The notes beneath the pieces are model-generated. The model saw only the letters and a program-made list of their open reading frames with translations. It was not told the origin of the DNA and did not search any database. The position numbers were made by a program, and so were the translations under genes. Shown here in pieces: positions 52,992-60,975 of a DNA stretch of 64,000 bases (position 1 is its first letter; each line of letters opens with the position of its first letter). The DNA is from Algoriphagus aquaeductus (GTDB lineage Bacteria > Bacteroidota > Bacteroidia > Cytophagales > Cyclobacteriaceae), in contig NZ_QKTX01000003.1 of assembly GCF_003253485.1 (NCBI RefSeq), positions 1 through 64,000 of the forward strand, given 5' to 3'.

Positions 52992-53279
52992 TTAAAGGGA
53001 AAAAATAAAAAACAACAAGGCTACACTCATGATCAGGATCATCATTTGTGACTTTTCCTTGTACTCTTGCGCGACTTTTCTTCGGCGGAGAACAATGATT
53101 GACATGCCAATCCCCGCAAACTGGAGGAAAAAGCTAACTCCATTCAATGGGCCCATGGGAGCATCCAGCCATTGAAGATTGGTATTCAGAATAGAAAGTG
53201 CCCCGAGAATGATTCCGGTAAGTCCAAAAAGAAAAGAGCGCTGAAGGAGGATGGGTTCTGGAAGGTCGGTTAGTTTCAT
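52992..53279 (-). CDS. Small membrane protein of unknown function
   Basis: 95 residues with three hydrophobic stretches: SFLFGLTGIILGALSILNT, GVSFFLQFAGIGMSIIVLRRRK, and a C-terminal MMILIMSVALLFFIFSL. A basic KVAQEYKEKSQ loop separates the last two. No family recognised. Lies between the sigma operon and polX on the same strand, 85 bases after the polX stop. Confidence 0.6.
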   Translation of the reverse strand: MKLTDLPEPILLQRSFLFGLTGIILGALSILNTNLQWLDAPMGPLNGVSFFLQFAGIGMSIIVLRRRKVAQEYKEKSQMMILIMSVALLFFIFSL

Positions 53280-53364
53280 TTTATAGAGGCAAGAGTTTAG
53301 AAGCGAGAAGCTAGAGGATAAAAATTTATGGGCGGAGTTCTTTATGAGATTTAGTTTTTAGGGT

Positions 53365-55068
53365 TTATTTGATTTTAGCTTTTCGCGTTGCAAAGTAAGC
53401 AGCAATTTCTTCTCTGCTTAGGGCATTGAACGTCATTTCTTTGGAAAGTCCTCCTTTTCTGCCGACCAGGACACCATATTTCATATCGGCGTAGCCGTCC
53501 ATTTCGTGAGCATCCGGATTGATGGAGAGTTTGACTCCCTGCTCCATCGCATACCTTACCCATCTCCAATCCAGATCGAGTCTCCAGGGATTTGCATTGA
53601 TTTCGATGACCACGTCATGTGCCGCACAGGCATCGATCACGGCCCGGTGATCGATCGGATAGCCTTCTCTTCGAAGCAAAAGTCGTCCAGTCGGGTGACC
53701 CAAAATGGTGGTGTATGGATTGGAAATGGCGGTAATCAGGCGATCTGTGGCCCGTCGCACATCCATATTGAGAATGGAATGAACCGAAGAAACAATGAAG
53801 TCAAAACTGGCCAACACTTCCGTGGGATAGTCCAGGCTTCCATCACCCAAAATATCCGACTCTATGCCTTTGAAAATTTTGAAAGGAGCTAGTTCCGCGT
53901 TGAGTTGATCAATTTCCTGATGTTGTTTCAGAACTTTTTCTATATCAAGTCCTCCGGCATAGCTCGCGGTACGGCTGTGGTCTGAGATACCTAGGTATTC
54001 GTAGCCGAGAGCTTTGCAGTGCTCGGCCATTTGCCGAAGACTGTGCTTGCCATCGGAATAGGTAGAGTGATTGTGCAGAATTCCTTTCAGATCGGAATCT
54101 TCCAACAGGATAGGGATTTTATTTTCCTTTGCCTGCTCAACTTCTCCAAAGCCTTCACGCATTTCCAAGGGGATAGGCTGAAGCTTGTTTTTTTGAAAAA
54201 ACTCCTCTTCGGAAGAAAAGTCTTTTTTTAGAATTTTTTCCGAAATGGATTCTCCTTGTTCCACCGGAGAATTCAGATGAGCTTTAGAACCTTCGAGGAG
54301 AAGTTTTTTCCAAAGGAAGTCTTCAGGATGGCAAAAATGAATTTTGATCTTTACCTGCGGATCCCGAGTGGTCCCTCTCCAGGTCATGGGACCGGATTGA
54401 GTCCAGTTCCATTCGATGGGCTCAAAGGTGCTTAAATGGGATTTTAGACTGGTAAGAGTAGCTGAGGAAATCAAAAATTCGACTTCGGAAATGATTTCCA
54501 ATTTTCTGGCAAATTCGCCCACTGGGGTCACTTGCGCATGTTCAAACAAGGTATTGAAGGTGGTATTCAGTTCCTGGATGAAGGGTTCAATGTCCGCATA
54601 GAGCCACTTTCCGGCATTGGAGGCTTTGAATTCCAGATTTTGGATGATGGTTTCCTGAGTTTTTTCTCCAAATCCTTTGGTTTTGGCAACTATTCCACTT
54701 TGGCAGGCTTCCATCAATTCATGGATGGAAGTAATGCCGATTTCTTCCCATAGAATTTTTACTTTTTTTGGACCCAAGCCTTTGATTTGAAGGATTTCAA
54801 GAATTCCTTCCGGAGTTTTGGCAAGAAGTTCCTCCAAGGCTGGAAAAGTTTCTGTTTCTTTTAGTGACCGAATAGCTTCCAAAATACTTTTTCCCACCCC
54901 ATTGATCTTTCCAAGTTCCTCCTCGCTCAGGTCCATGATATCTTGATCTCCCCGTTCGAGTGAAATGAGGGCACTTTGATAGCTTCTGATTTTGAAAGGG
55001 TTTTCATCGTGCAACTCCATCAGCTGAATAGCCAGCTTGAGTTTTTTCAAAATGGTCTTGTGATCCAA
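53365..55068 (-). CDS. polX: PolX-type DNA polymerase/PHP exonuclease, polymerase site altered
   Basis: 567 residues, cytoplasmic. Helix-hairpin-helix motifs: GKINGVGKSILEAI near 53 and QIKGLGPKKVKIL near 95. A PolX nucleotidyltransferase-like region follows (about 150-310), but the usual GSxRR is GEFARK (184-189), the metal-binding DxD is E195-V-E197, and the third Asp position reads K240 (VKIKIH). The PHP phosphoesterase domain (about 327-567) is intact: LHNHSTYSDG (H332, H334), ISDHSRTA, SSVHSI, GHPTGRLLL, EINANPWR and INPDAHE. So 3'-5' exonuclease or AP-endonuclease function is likely, polymerase function doubtful. Confidence 0.88.
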   Translation of the reverse strand: MDHKTILKKLKLAIQLMELHDENPFKIRSYQSALISLERGDQDIMDLSEEELGKINGVGKSILEAIRSLKETETFPALEELLAKTPEGILEILQIKGLGPKKVKILWEEIGITSIHELMEACQSGIVAKTKGFGEKTQETIIQNLEFKASNAGKWLYADIEPFIQELNTTFNTLFEHAQVTPVGEFARKLEIISEVEFLISSATLTSLKSHLSTFEPIEWNWTQSGPMTWRGTTRDPQVKIKIHFCHPEDFLWKKLLLEGSKAHLNSPVEQGESISEKILKKDFSSEEEFFQKNKLQPIPLEMREGFGEVEQAKENKIPILLEDSDLKGILHNHSTYSDGKHSLRQMAEHCKALGYEYLGISDHSRTASYAGGLDIEKVLKQHQEIDQLNAELAPFKIFKGIESDILGDGSLDYPTEVLASFDFIVSSVHSILNMDVRRATDRLITAISNPYTTILGHPTGRLLLRREGYPIDHRAVIDACAAHDVVIEINANPWRLDLDWRWVRYAMEQGVKLSINPDAHEMDGYADMKYGVLVGRKGGLSKEMTFNALSREEIAAYFATRKAKIK

Positions 55069-55249
55069 AATTCTTGGGTTTTAGGGTCAGTAGTCAGACA
55101 AATGTCTTTAATTATTGTTTCAAATTAAAGGGCAAAGGGGTAACTTGAAAAAGATCATCAATGATCAAACTCAAGAATCAATTATCAATGAACAAGCTCA
55201 ATGATCAAAGCCAATGGATCAAAGGGTCAATAAACCTAATAACCAATTT

Positions 55250-55648
55250 ATGAACTACTGGATGGTCAAAACAGAACCAAGCTCATATTCCTGGGAGGAT
55301 TTACTGTCTAAAAAGGAAGAGATTTGGGATGGGGTCAGAAATTATCAAGCAAGGAACTTCCTGAAAGAAATGAAGTTGGGAGATCCCGTATTAGTTTACC
55401 ATAGCGGAAAAGACAGGGCAGTAGTCGGATTGGCGGAGGTTTCTGAGGAGGCGTTTCCGGATCCCAAGGATGCGGATTGGGTAGCGGTACGATTGAAGGC
55501 CAAAAGTAGCTTGCCAAAATCCGTTAGCCTTCAAGCCATCAAAGAGGAGGATCGATTATCAGAGATGTTGATGCTTCGACAGAGCCGACTTTCGGTCATG
55601 TCAGTCACCCAAGCGGAATTTGAACTCCTGATGAGACTAAGCAAATGA
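55250..55648 (+). CDS. EVE domain protein
   Basis: 132 residues from the ATG at 55250 (MNYWMVKTEPSSYSWEDL); a preceding in-frame ATG at 55214 lies in a repetitive TCAATGATCAA-type stretch and is not favoured. EVE/PUA-like fold known to bind modified bases in nucleic acids; typical marks are YWMVKTEP, WDGVRNYQARNFLKEMKLGD and YHSGKDRAVVGLAEV. Length is the usual one. Divergent from polX, so a link to DNA repair is conceivable but not shown. Confidence 0.9.
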   Translation: MNYWMVKTEPSSYSWEDLLSKKEEIWDGVRNYQARNFLKEMKLGDPVLVYHSGKDRAVVGLAEVSEEAFPDPKDADWVAVRLKAKSSLPKSVSLQAIKEEDRLSEMLMLRQSRLSVMSVTQAEFELLMRLSK

Positions 55649-55951
55649 CTACTCGATTCCTTTGCTGTACCTGCCTTGATGAAAAGGCACTTGTGGATTC
55701 TGCAATCTTCTATCTGTAGGCAGGATTTAGGTTCTCTTATAAATAAAAAAGGTATATCCGCTTTCTTAACAGTAGGTTTAGCTACTTTATTAAATTTCTC
55801 GTAAATGTTGAAATCAGGAATCCTTCGGTCGCTTGGACTGAGCTTGTCGAAATATCGGTCCTGTCTTCCGGTGGGTAGGCTTTCGGCCCATCAATCAAAG
55901 AGGATTTGACTTGAGGTGCTATTGCGGGCAATCATATAAATTAAATATCTG
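55649..55951. other. Intergenic region with dispersed-repeat fragment
   Basis: No gene. The segment 55826-55849 (minus strand TTCGACAAGCTCAGTCC) resembles a short motif that I recall as common between genes of many Bacteroidota. Further right, GGTCCTGTCTTCCGG and GTAGGCTTTCGGCCCATC have no obvious structure. Confidence 0.45.
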
Positions 55952-57568
55952 ATGAAGAAGTGTTTATTCGTGCTGGTCTTTTGGTTTTCGGCTCTTTCGG
56001 GTTTTGCCCAGATCAAATTTTTTCAGCGACATGAAATTCCCTCCACCTTATCAGAGCCCATCTATGAGATCATGAGGATACCCGGAGGATTGGTTTCATT
56101 CCGAACCTTCCAAGCGAAAAGTTTCAGTGCCGAACGTGTTTTTCAATTCTACAAAACGGATTTTAATCTCAAGTCCGGAGGATTGAATGAAGTGGCTATC
56201 AAAAGTGGCTACGATATGATAGGCTATGACACCGATCAGGAAAATCTCTACATCCTACTTTCCAGAGGGTTCAATTCGGGGGCGGACAAATACATTCTTC
56301 AGATAGATTTACAATCCAATCAAGGGATAGAGTTTCCCGCTGACAATTTATTACCCCTGGATTTAATAGAATTCTTGGTTTTGGACAGCAAAGCAGTCTT
56401 TATGGGAAATGCCGAAGGGCGGCCTGTTTTGCAAATATTGAATCTGGAGAATAAAAGCCTGCATACCGTACAGGGAATCTATGGCAACAATACTCAGGTG
56501 CTACAGATCCGAAAAATGGCGGAACTTCAAGCGTTGGAAGTAGTCGTCAATCGTCGCGGTCAGTATAAATCACGGGAAACTTCCATCCTCACCTTTGACA
56601 TGATGGGGAATCTTCTCAGGGAGGTCAAAGTGGATCAGTTTGGAGAGCAGGGGCAGGAGATCATGGATGGGGTATTGCTGGCTGACCAAAATTTCCAGCA
56701 GGTGATGATCGGGTCGTTTGGCTTGATGGCGCGCAATTCCTACCAAGGAATGTATGTTCTGGAGATCAATGAGTTTGGAGAATATGAATTCAAGCTGTAC
56801 ACCCTGGAGGATTTCCCGAACTTTTACAACTACATGTCGGAAAAGCGAAAAGCCAAGCAGGATGCAGCAGTATTAAATGACTTGGAAAAAGGCAAAATCC
56901 CCAATATCCGATATACCTATGTGGTCCGCGATGTCTGGGAGACCGAGGATTCATTTGTGGTCTATTTTGATCAACTCAATATTCTTACCTCGAGGGGAGG
57001 GGGAAGAGGGGCTATTTCGGCGAATAATGCCTACCGGTATGATCGGATCAATCGGCTCGGGTATGTACCCTATTACATGGACCCTTTTGTGTCTCCCAAT
57101 ATGCCCTTGCAGTCCTTCTCACTATACACCGAATACCAATACCAGTCTGCTCACTTTGTAAAAGTAGCCAAGACAGGTCAGGTACTATGGGATAACGCGG
57201 CGTCTTATCGTGATTTTTCCACTAACTATCCGGAACCTTTCGGCGAAATGGCGGTGGTTGGGGAGGACTTGTTTCACCTCTATACAGTCAATGATCAAAT
57301 CAGGGCCAGTTTTTTCCGTAATGGCGAAAAAGTGTTTGAAAATATGACCTTTGATCTGGTCTTGCCGGATGAAAACGGAAGGGTGAAATCCACCGATTCC
57401 GGATCGCTGCGGCTGGTCCATTGGTATGATCGGTATTTTCTGTTGTCAGGAAAACAGACCGTTCGCTATCTGAACGCCCAAAATATGGAAGAAATCAAAG
57501 AGGTTTTCTTTATGGATAAAATTTTGGTGGATGGGGATTTGTACCAGCCGGAGGAGTCCCGAGACTAG
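55952..57568 (+). CDS. Secreted protein of unknown function
   Basis: 538 residues with a signal peptide (CLFVLVFWFSALSGFAQ). Rich in beta-strands throughout, with repeated patterns such as DLIEFLVLDSKAVFMGNAEG, SILTFDMMGNLLREVKVDQF and VLEINEFGEYEFKLYTLEDF, which suggest a large propeller or similar repeat fold. No catalytic motif, lipobox or sorting tail is evident. The pyrR start lies 34 bases after its stop on the same strand, but the functions look unrelated. Confidence 0.65.
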   Translation: MKKCLFVLVFWFSALSGFAQIKFFQRHEIPSTLSEPIYEIMRIPGGLVSFRTFQAKSFSAERVFQFYKTDFNLKSGGLNEVAIKSGYDMIGYDTDQENLYILLSRGFNSGADKYILQIDLQSNQGIEFPADNLLPLDLIEFLVLDSKAVFMGNAEGRPVLQILNLENKSLHTVQGIYGNNTQVLQIRKMAELQALEVVVNRRGQYKSRETSILTFDMMGNLLREVKVDQFGEQGQEIMDGVLLADQNFQQVMIGSFGLMARNSYQGMYVLEINEFGEYEFKLYTLEDFPNFYNYMSEKRKAKQDAAVLNDLEKGKIPNIRYTYVVRDVWETEDSFVVYFDQLNILTSRGGGRGAISANNAYRYDRINRLGYVPYYMDPFVSPNMPLQSFSLYTEYQYQSAHFVKVAKTGQVLWDNAASYRDFSTNYPEPFGEMAVVGEDLFHLYTVNDQIRASFFRNGEKVFENMTFDLVLPDENGRVKSTDSGSLRLVHWYDRYFLLSGKQTVRYLNAQNMEEIKEVFFMDKILVDGDLYQPEESRD

Positions 57569-57602
57569 TTTTATTTTCTATATTTACGCCCAAATCTCCT
57601 CC

Positions 57603-58151
57603 ATGCAAAAACGGCTTGTACTCGATCAGCAGCAGATCGCCATCACTTTAAAACGCTTCTGCTACCAACTTATCGAAAATCATGACGATTTCGAAAATAC
57701 AGTACTTTTAGGACTACAGCCCAGGGGCATTATCCTTTTGGACAAGATTGTGGCACTTTTAAAAGAAATTGCCAGAATTGAAGTGCCTTCCGGGTATTTG
57801 GATGCTACTTTCCACCGAGACGATTTCAGACGAAGGGATTTTCCGCTTAAGGCCAATGAGACCAAGATTGATTTTTTGGTAGAGGGAAAAAAGGTGATTC
57901 TTATTGATGATGTACTCTACAAAGGCAGATCGGTCAGAGCGGCAATGGACGCGATGATTGCTTTTGGAAGGCCTCAAAAGGTTGAATTGATGGTCTTGGT
58001 AGACCGAAGGTTGACCAGGGATTTTCCGATTATGCCCGATTATGTGGGGATCAAGGTCAATACCTTGGATTCGCAGCACGTGGTGGTAGAATGGAAGGAC
58101 CAAGGTCTTCCTCAGGATGCAATTTGGATTACAGAGAAAGAAAAAAGCTAA
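57603..58151 (+). CDS. pyrR: PyrR-type bifunctional pyr operon regulator / uracil phosphoribosyltransferase
   Basis: 182 residues from the ATG at 57603; upstream in-frame ATG 57531 lies inside the previous gene. Phosphoribosyltransferase fold with PRPP-binding loop VILIDDVLYKGRSVRAAMDAM (about 100-120), VLLGLQPRGIILLDKI, and FHRDDFRRRDFPLKANETK. In Bacillus PyrR controls pyrimidine genes by binding mRNA leaders; the short 34-base space before this gene leaves little room for such a leader here. The gene ends two bases before pyrB. Confidence 0.93.
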   Translation: MQKRLVLDQQQIAITLKRFCYQLIENHDDFENTVLLGLQPRGIILLDKIVALLKEIARIEVPSGYLDATFHRDDFRRRDFPLKANETKIDFLVEGKKVILIDDVLYKGRSVRAAMDAMIAFGRPQKVELMVLVDRRLTRDFPIMPDYVGIKVNTLDSQHVVVEWKDQGLPQDAIWITEKEKS

Positions 58152-58153
58152 CC

Positions 58154-59080
58154 ATGTCTCAACTCAGCACCAGACACCTGCTCGGGATTAAGGATATTTC
58201 AGAAACTGATATTCGCCTGATTCTGGAAACAGCCGCCAACTTCAAAGAAGTAATAAACAGACCTATCAAGAAAGTACCATCACTGAGAGACATTACAATC
58301 GCGAATATTTTCTTTGAAAACTCCACCCGCACACGCCTTTCATTTGAACTGGCCGAGAAAAGACTCAGTGCCGATGTGGTCAATTTTTCCTCTTCCAACA
58401 GTTCCGTGAAAAAAGGGGAGACCCTGGTAGACACAGTGAATAATATTCTGGCGATGAAAGTGGACATGGTCGTGATGCGTCATGCCAGTCCGGGAGCTCC
58501 TCACTTTCTCTCTCGGAATGTCAAAGCAAACATTGTCAATGCAGGCGATGGCACTCATGAGCATCCTACCCAAGCGCTGTTGGATGCGTTTTCCATGCAG
58601 GAAAAATTGGGGGATTTGGCCGGAAAAAAGATCGCGATCATCGGCGACATCCTGCACAGTAGAGTGGCTCTTTCGAATATTTTTTGCCTGCAAAAGCTGG
58701 GTGCTGAAGTGATGGTCTGTGGTCCGATTACCTTGTTGCCCAAGTATATTACCAGCTTGGGAGTGAAAGTTGAACTGGATGTGAAGAAAGCACTGGAGTG
58801 GTGTGATGTGGCCAATGTCCTCCGGATTCAGCTCGAACGTCAGCAGATCAAGTATTTTCCGAGTTTGAGAGAATATTCGCTCTATTACGGAATCAATAAG
58901 AAAATGCTCGATGCCTTGGATAAAAAAATCGTAGTCATGCACCCAGGCCCCATCAATAGGGGTGTAGAATTGAGTTCCGATGCAGCTGATTCTGACCAAT
59001 CCATCATTCTCGATCAGGTAGAAAATGGGGTGGCTGTGAGGATGGCGGTACTCTATCTCCTGGCAGGAGCAAAAGGTTAA
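58154..59080 (+). CDS. pyrB: Aspartate carbamoyltransferase catalytic subunit
   Basis: 308 residues from ATG 58154; an in-frame ATG at 58091 would overlap pyrR by 61 bases. Joins carbamoyl phosphate and aspartate, the first committed step of pyrimidine synthesis. Motifs: FFENSTRTRLSFE (carbamoyl phosphate), MRHASPGAPHFLSR, GDGTHEHPTQALLDAF, IIGDILHSRVALSNIF, and HPGPINRGVELSSDAADS. No pyrI regulatory subunit follows. A rho-independent terminator lies about 110 bases downstream. Confidence 0.97.
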   Translation: MSQLSTRHLLGIKDISETDIRLILETAANFKEVINRPIKKVPSLRDITIANIFFENSTRTRLSFELAEKRLSADVVNFSSSNSSVKKGETLVDTVNNILAMKVDMVVMRHASPGAPHFLSRNVKANIVNAGDGTHEHPTQALLDAFSMQEKLGDLAGKKIAIIGDILHSRVALSNIFCLQKLGAEVMVCGPITLLPKYITSLGVKVELDVKKALEWCDVANVLRIQLERQQIKYFPSLREYSLYYGINKKMLDALDKKIVVMHPGPINRGVELSSDAADSDQSIILDQVENGVAVRMAVLYLLAGAKG

Positions 59081-59190
59081 ATTGCACCAAGTATTAAGAA
59101 TCCGGTATCAAGATGCCAGGGTTTAGACTTAATAAACAGGATGCGTGTCATTAGATTCCGAGATCGACGTGAATCTATGCAGTAAATAAG

Positions 59191-59216
59191 GGTGAGATTT
59201 CGGTCTCACCGTTTTT
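59191..59216 (+). terminator. Rho-independent terminator after pyrB
   Basis: GGTGAGA (59191-59197), loop TTTCGG, TCTCACC (59204-59210), then GTTTTTG. Confidence 0.7.
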
Positions 59217-59262
59217 GTTTATGGTTGGATCAAAGATCAATATGATTATTGGATTCCGAAAA

Positions 59263-59415
59263 CTGATTATACGCTATTCTGCCAGTTGACGAATATTCCA
59301 CTGATTTTGGGCTGGAAGACCGATGGCCGAAGACCGAAGATTCCCAAAAATATGGCGTTAACTTGGTCTTCTGACCTTTAGAAATGCTACTGGCAAGATT
59401 CCGAATATTTATTTT
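59263..59415 (+). repeat. Dispersed intergenic repeat, copy C
   Basis: CTGATTATACGCTATTCTGCC at its left end, GATTTTGGGCTGGAAGACCG in the middle, GCCGAAGACCGAAGA, and CTACTGGCAAGATTCCGAATA at the right end. Sequence and spacing match copy B at 48429. The left CTGCCAGT and right ACTGGCA ends are inverted, as in a miniature transposable element. Confidence 0.75.
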
Positions 59416-59442
59416 CCGAAATCCGAGATTCCAATTCCAAAA

Positions 59443-60045
59443 TTATTTCCCCCATTTTCCTCCGCCTACAAAGAAGCCTAGGGTGATTCCATAATATTGA
59501 TTGATGGCTTCTCCGATTACTTGTCCACTGACGTTCTGAAGGTCACTTGGTGGTACGATATTGTACTCGGCTCCGATACGGAATTTGCCCAATTCCACAC
59601 CTGCTCTCACCATGGGAGCCCAGGCAAAGCTTGCCTCTAAGGTTCCTGTTTCATAGTCAATGTCTGAATCATCTATTTTTACCGAGCTCAAGGCATAATA
59701 TCCAAACCCTGCACCTATATAGGGAGCAACTCTACTGTTGCCGTTATTGAAATAGTAATTCAGGGTACCGGTGATCGAAGCATTGCCGGAAACCTCTCCT
59801 TCAAAATCTTCTGAAATCGTGTAATAGGTAACATCCTTGGCCAATCCAGCCACTCCAAATCTTAACCCAAAGGCCAAATTGTCCCTGAGCAAGATCTGGG
59901 GTTCGAGATGAAAAAGAGCACCGATTCCCCCATCTTTAGGAATTGCAGCTCCCAAATCTGTACTCAACCTAAATCCACCTGCCCGCTGAGCCATGGCAGA
60001 ATGTACAAGAATAAAAACCAATAGAACTCCGAGAAGTTTTTTCAT
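59443..60045 (-). CDS. Small outer-membrane beta-barrel (porin-family) protein
   Basis: 200 residues with a signal peptide (GVLLVFILVHSAMAQ). Eight-stranded barrel pattern with alternating residues: GFRLSTDLGAAIPKDGGIGA, LHLEPQILLRDNLAFGLRFG, TGTLNYYFNNGNSRVAPYIGAGFGYYAL, MVRAGVELGKFRIGAEYNIV, and a late YYGITLGFFVGGGKWGK. Resembles OmpW/OmpA-barrel-like proteins of unknown role. The repeat copy C lies just downstream of its stop. Confidence 0.85.
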   Translation of the reverse strand: MKKLLGVLLVFILVHSAMAQRAGGFRLSTDLGAAIPKDGGIGALFHLEPQILLRDNLAFGLRFGVAGLAKDVTYYTISEDFEGEVSGNASITGTLNYYFNNGNSRVAPYIGAGFGYYALSSVKIDDSDIDYETGTLEASFAWAPMVRAGVELGKFRIGAEYNIVPPSDLQNVSGQVIGEAINQYYGITLGFFVGGGKWGK

Positions 60046-60258
60046 AGAATTTGTGAATTTTTAAGAGCTTGCGGTTGCAAAAAGGATTCCAAAAATTAAA
60101 CCAAATAGGCCAGTACTTGGGATATGGACCGATGGTTCAATTCCAAACCAAATGATGGTTGACAATCTTTTACCTTCGATGATGGACGGAATACTTCGAT
60201 CCTGACATTCGTACTGGAAAAAGTTCCAAATTTTAGACAATCTCGCAAAAAGAGTTTT

Positions 60259-60975
60259 ATGCTTACAGTCACTGATTTGACCAAAAAATACGGAAAACAA
60301 AACGCCGTAGACGATATTAGTTTTCATCTGGAAGGTGGAGAAGTGGTAGGTTTGCTAGGTCCCAATGGTGCCGGTAAGAGTACTACCATGAAATGCATCG
60401 TGGGGCTTTTGAGAAAATCAGCCGGAGAGATAACCATCGGAGGGCATGATCATCTCAGTGTCGAAGCCAAGAAATTTTTCAGCTACATCCCCGAAACCCC
60501 TTATGTCTATGATCTTTTGACGGTCTGGGAACATATGCAGTTTATCGCACAGGCTTATGGGGTAAGGGATTGGCAACCCAGAGCCAAAGAACTCCTTTCC
60601 CTTTACGAATTGGACGATAAGGAGAAAAAATTGGGTAGAGATTTGTCAAAAGGGATGAGGCAAAAAGTTTCCATCTGCTGTGCATTATTGCCGGACCCTC
60701 AGCTGTTGTTTTTCGATGAACCCATGATCGGCTTAGATCCCAAGGCCATCAAAAACACCAAAATCTTGTTTAAAAAACTCAAGGAACAGGGGAAAACCAT
60801 TCTGGTGTCCACCCATCTGATTGACAGTGTGGAGTCCATTGCCGACCGGATCATGATCATGAAAGACGGTCGTATCATCGGCAATGACACTATTGAAAAT
60901 CTCAAAACTCAGGCTGCTTCCGGACAGGGCTTGAGTTTAGAAGATTTGTTTTTAGAATTGACCAAAGATGAATGA
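60259..60975 (+). CDS. ABC transporter ATP-binding protein
   Basis: 238 residues, cytoplasmic face of the inner membrane. Walker A GPNGAGKST (near 36), Q-loop region SYIPETPYVYDLLT, signature reading LSKGMRQK, Walker B LLFFDEPMIGLD and H-loop VSTHLID. Belongs to the ABC-2-like exporter group. Its last eight bases overlap the permease gene, so the two products are made together. Confidence 0.95.
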   Translation: MLTVTDLTKKYGKQNAVDDISFHLEGGEVVGLLGPNGAGKSTTMKCIVGLLRKSAGEITIGGHDHLSVEAKKFFSYIPETPYVYDLLTVWEHMQFIAQAYGVRDWQPRAKELLSLYELDDKEKKLGRDLSKGMRQKVSICCALLPDPQLLFFDEPMIGLDPKAIKNTKILFKKLKEQGKTILVSTHLIDSVESIADRIMIMKDGRIIGNDTIENLKTQAASGQGLSLEDLFLELTKDE

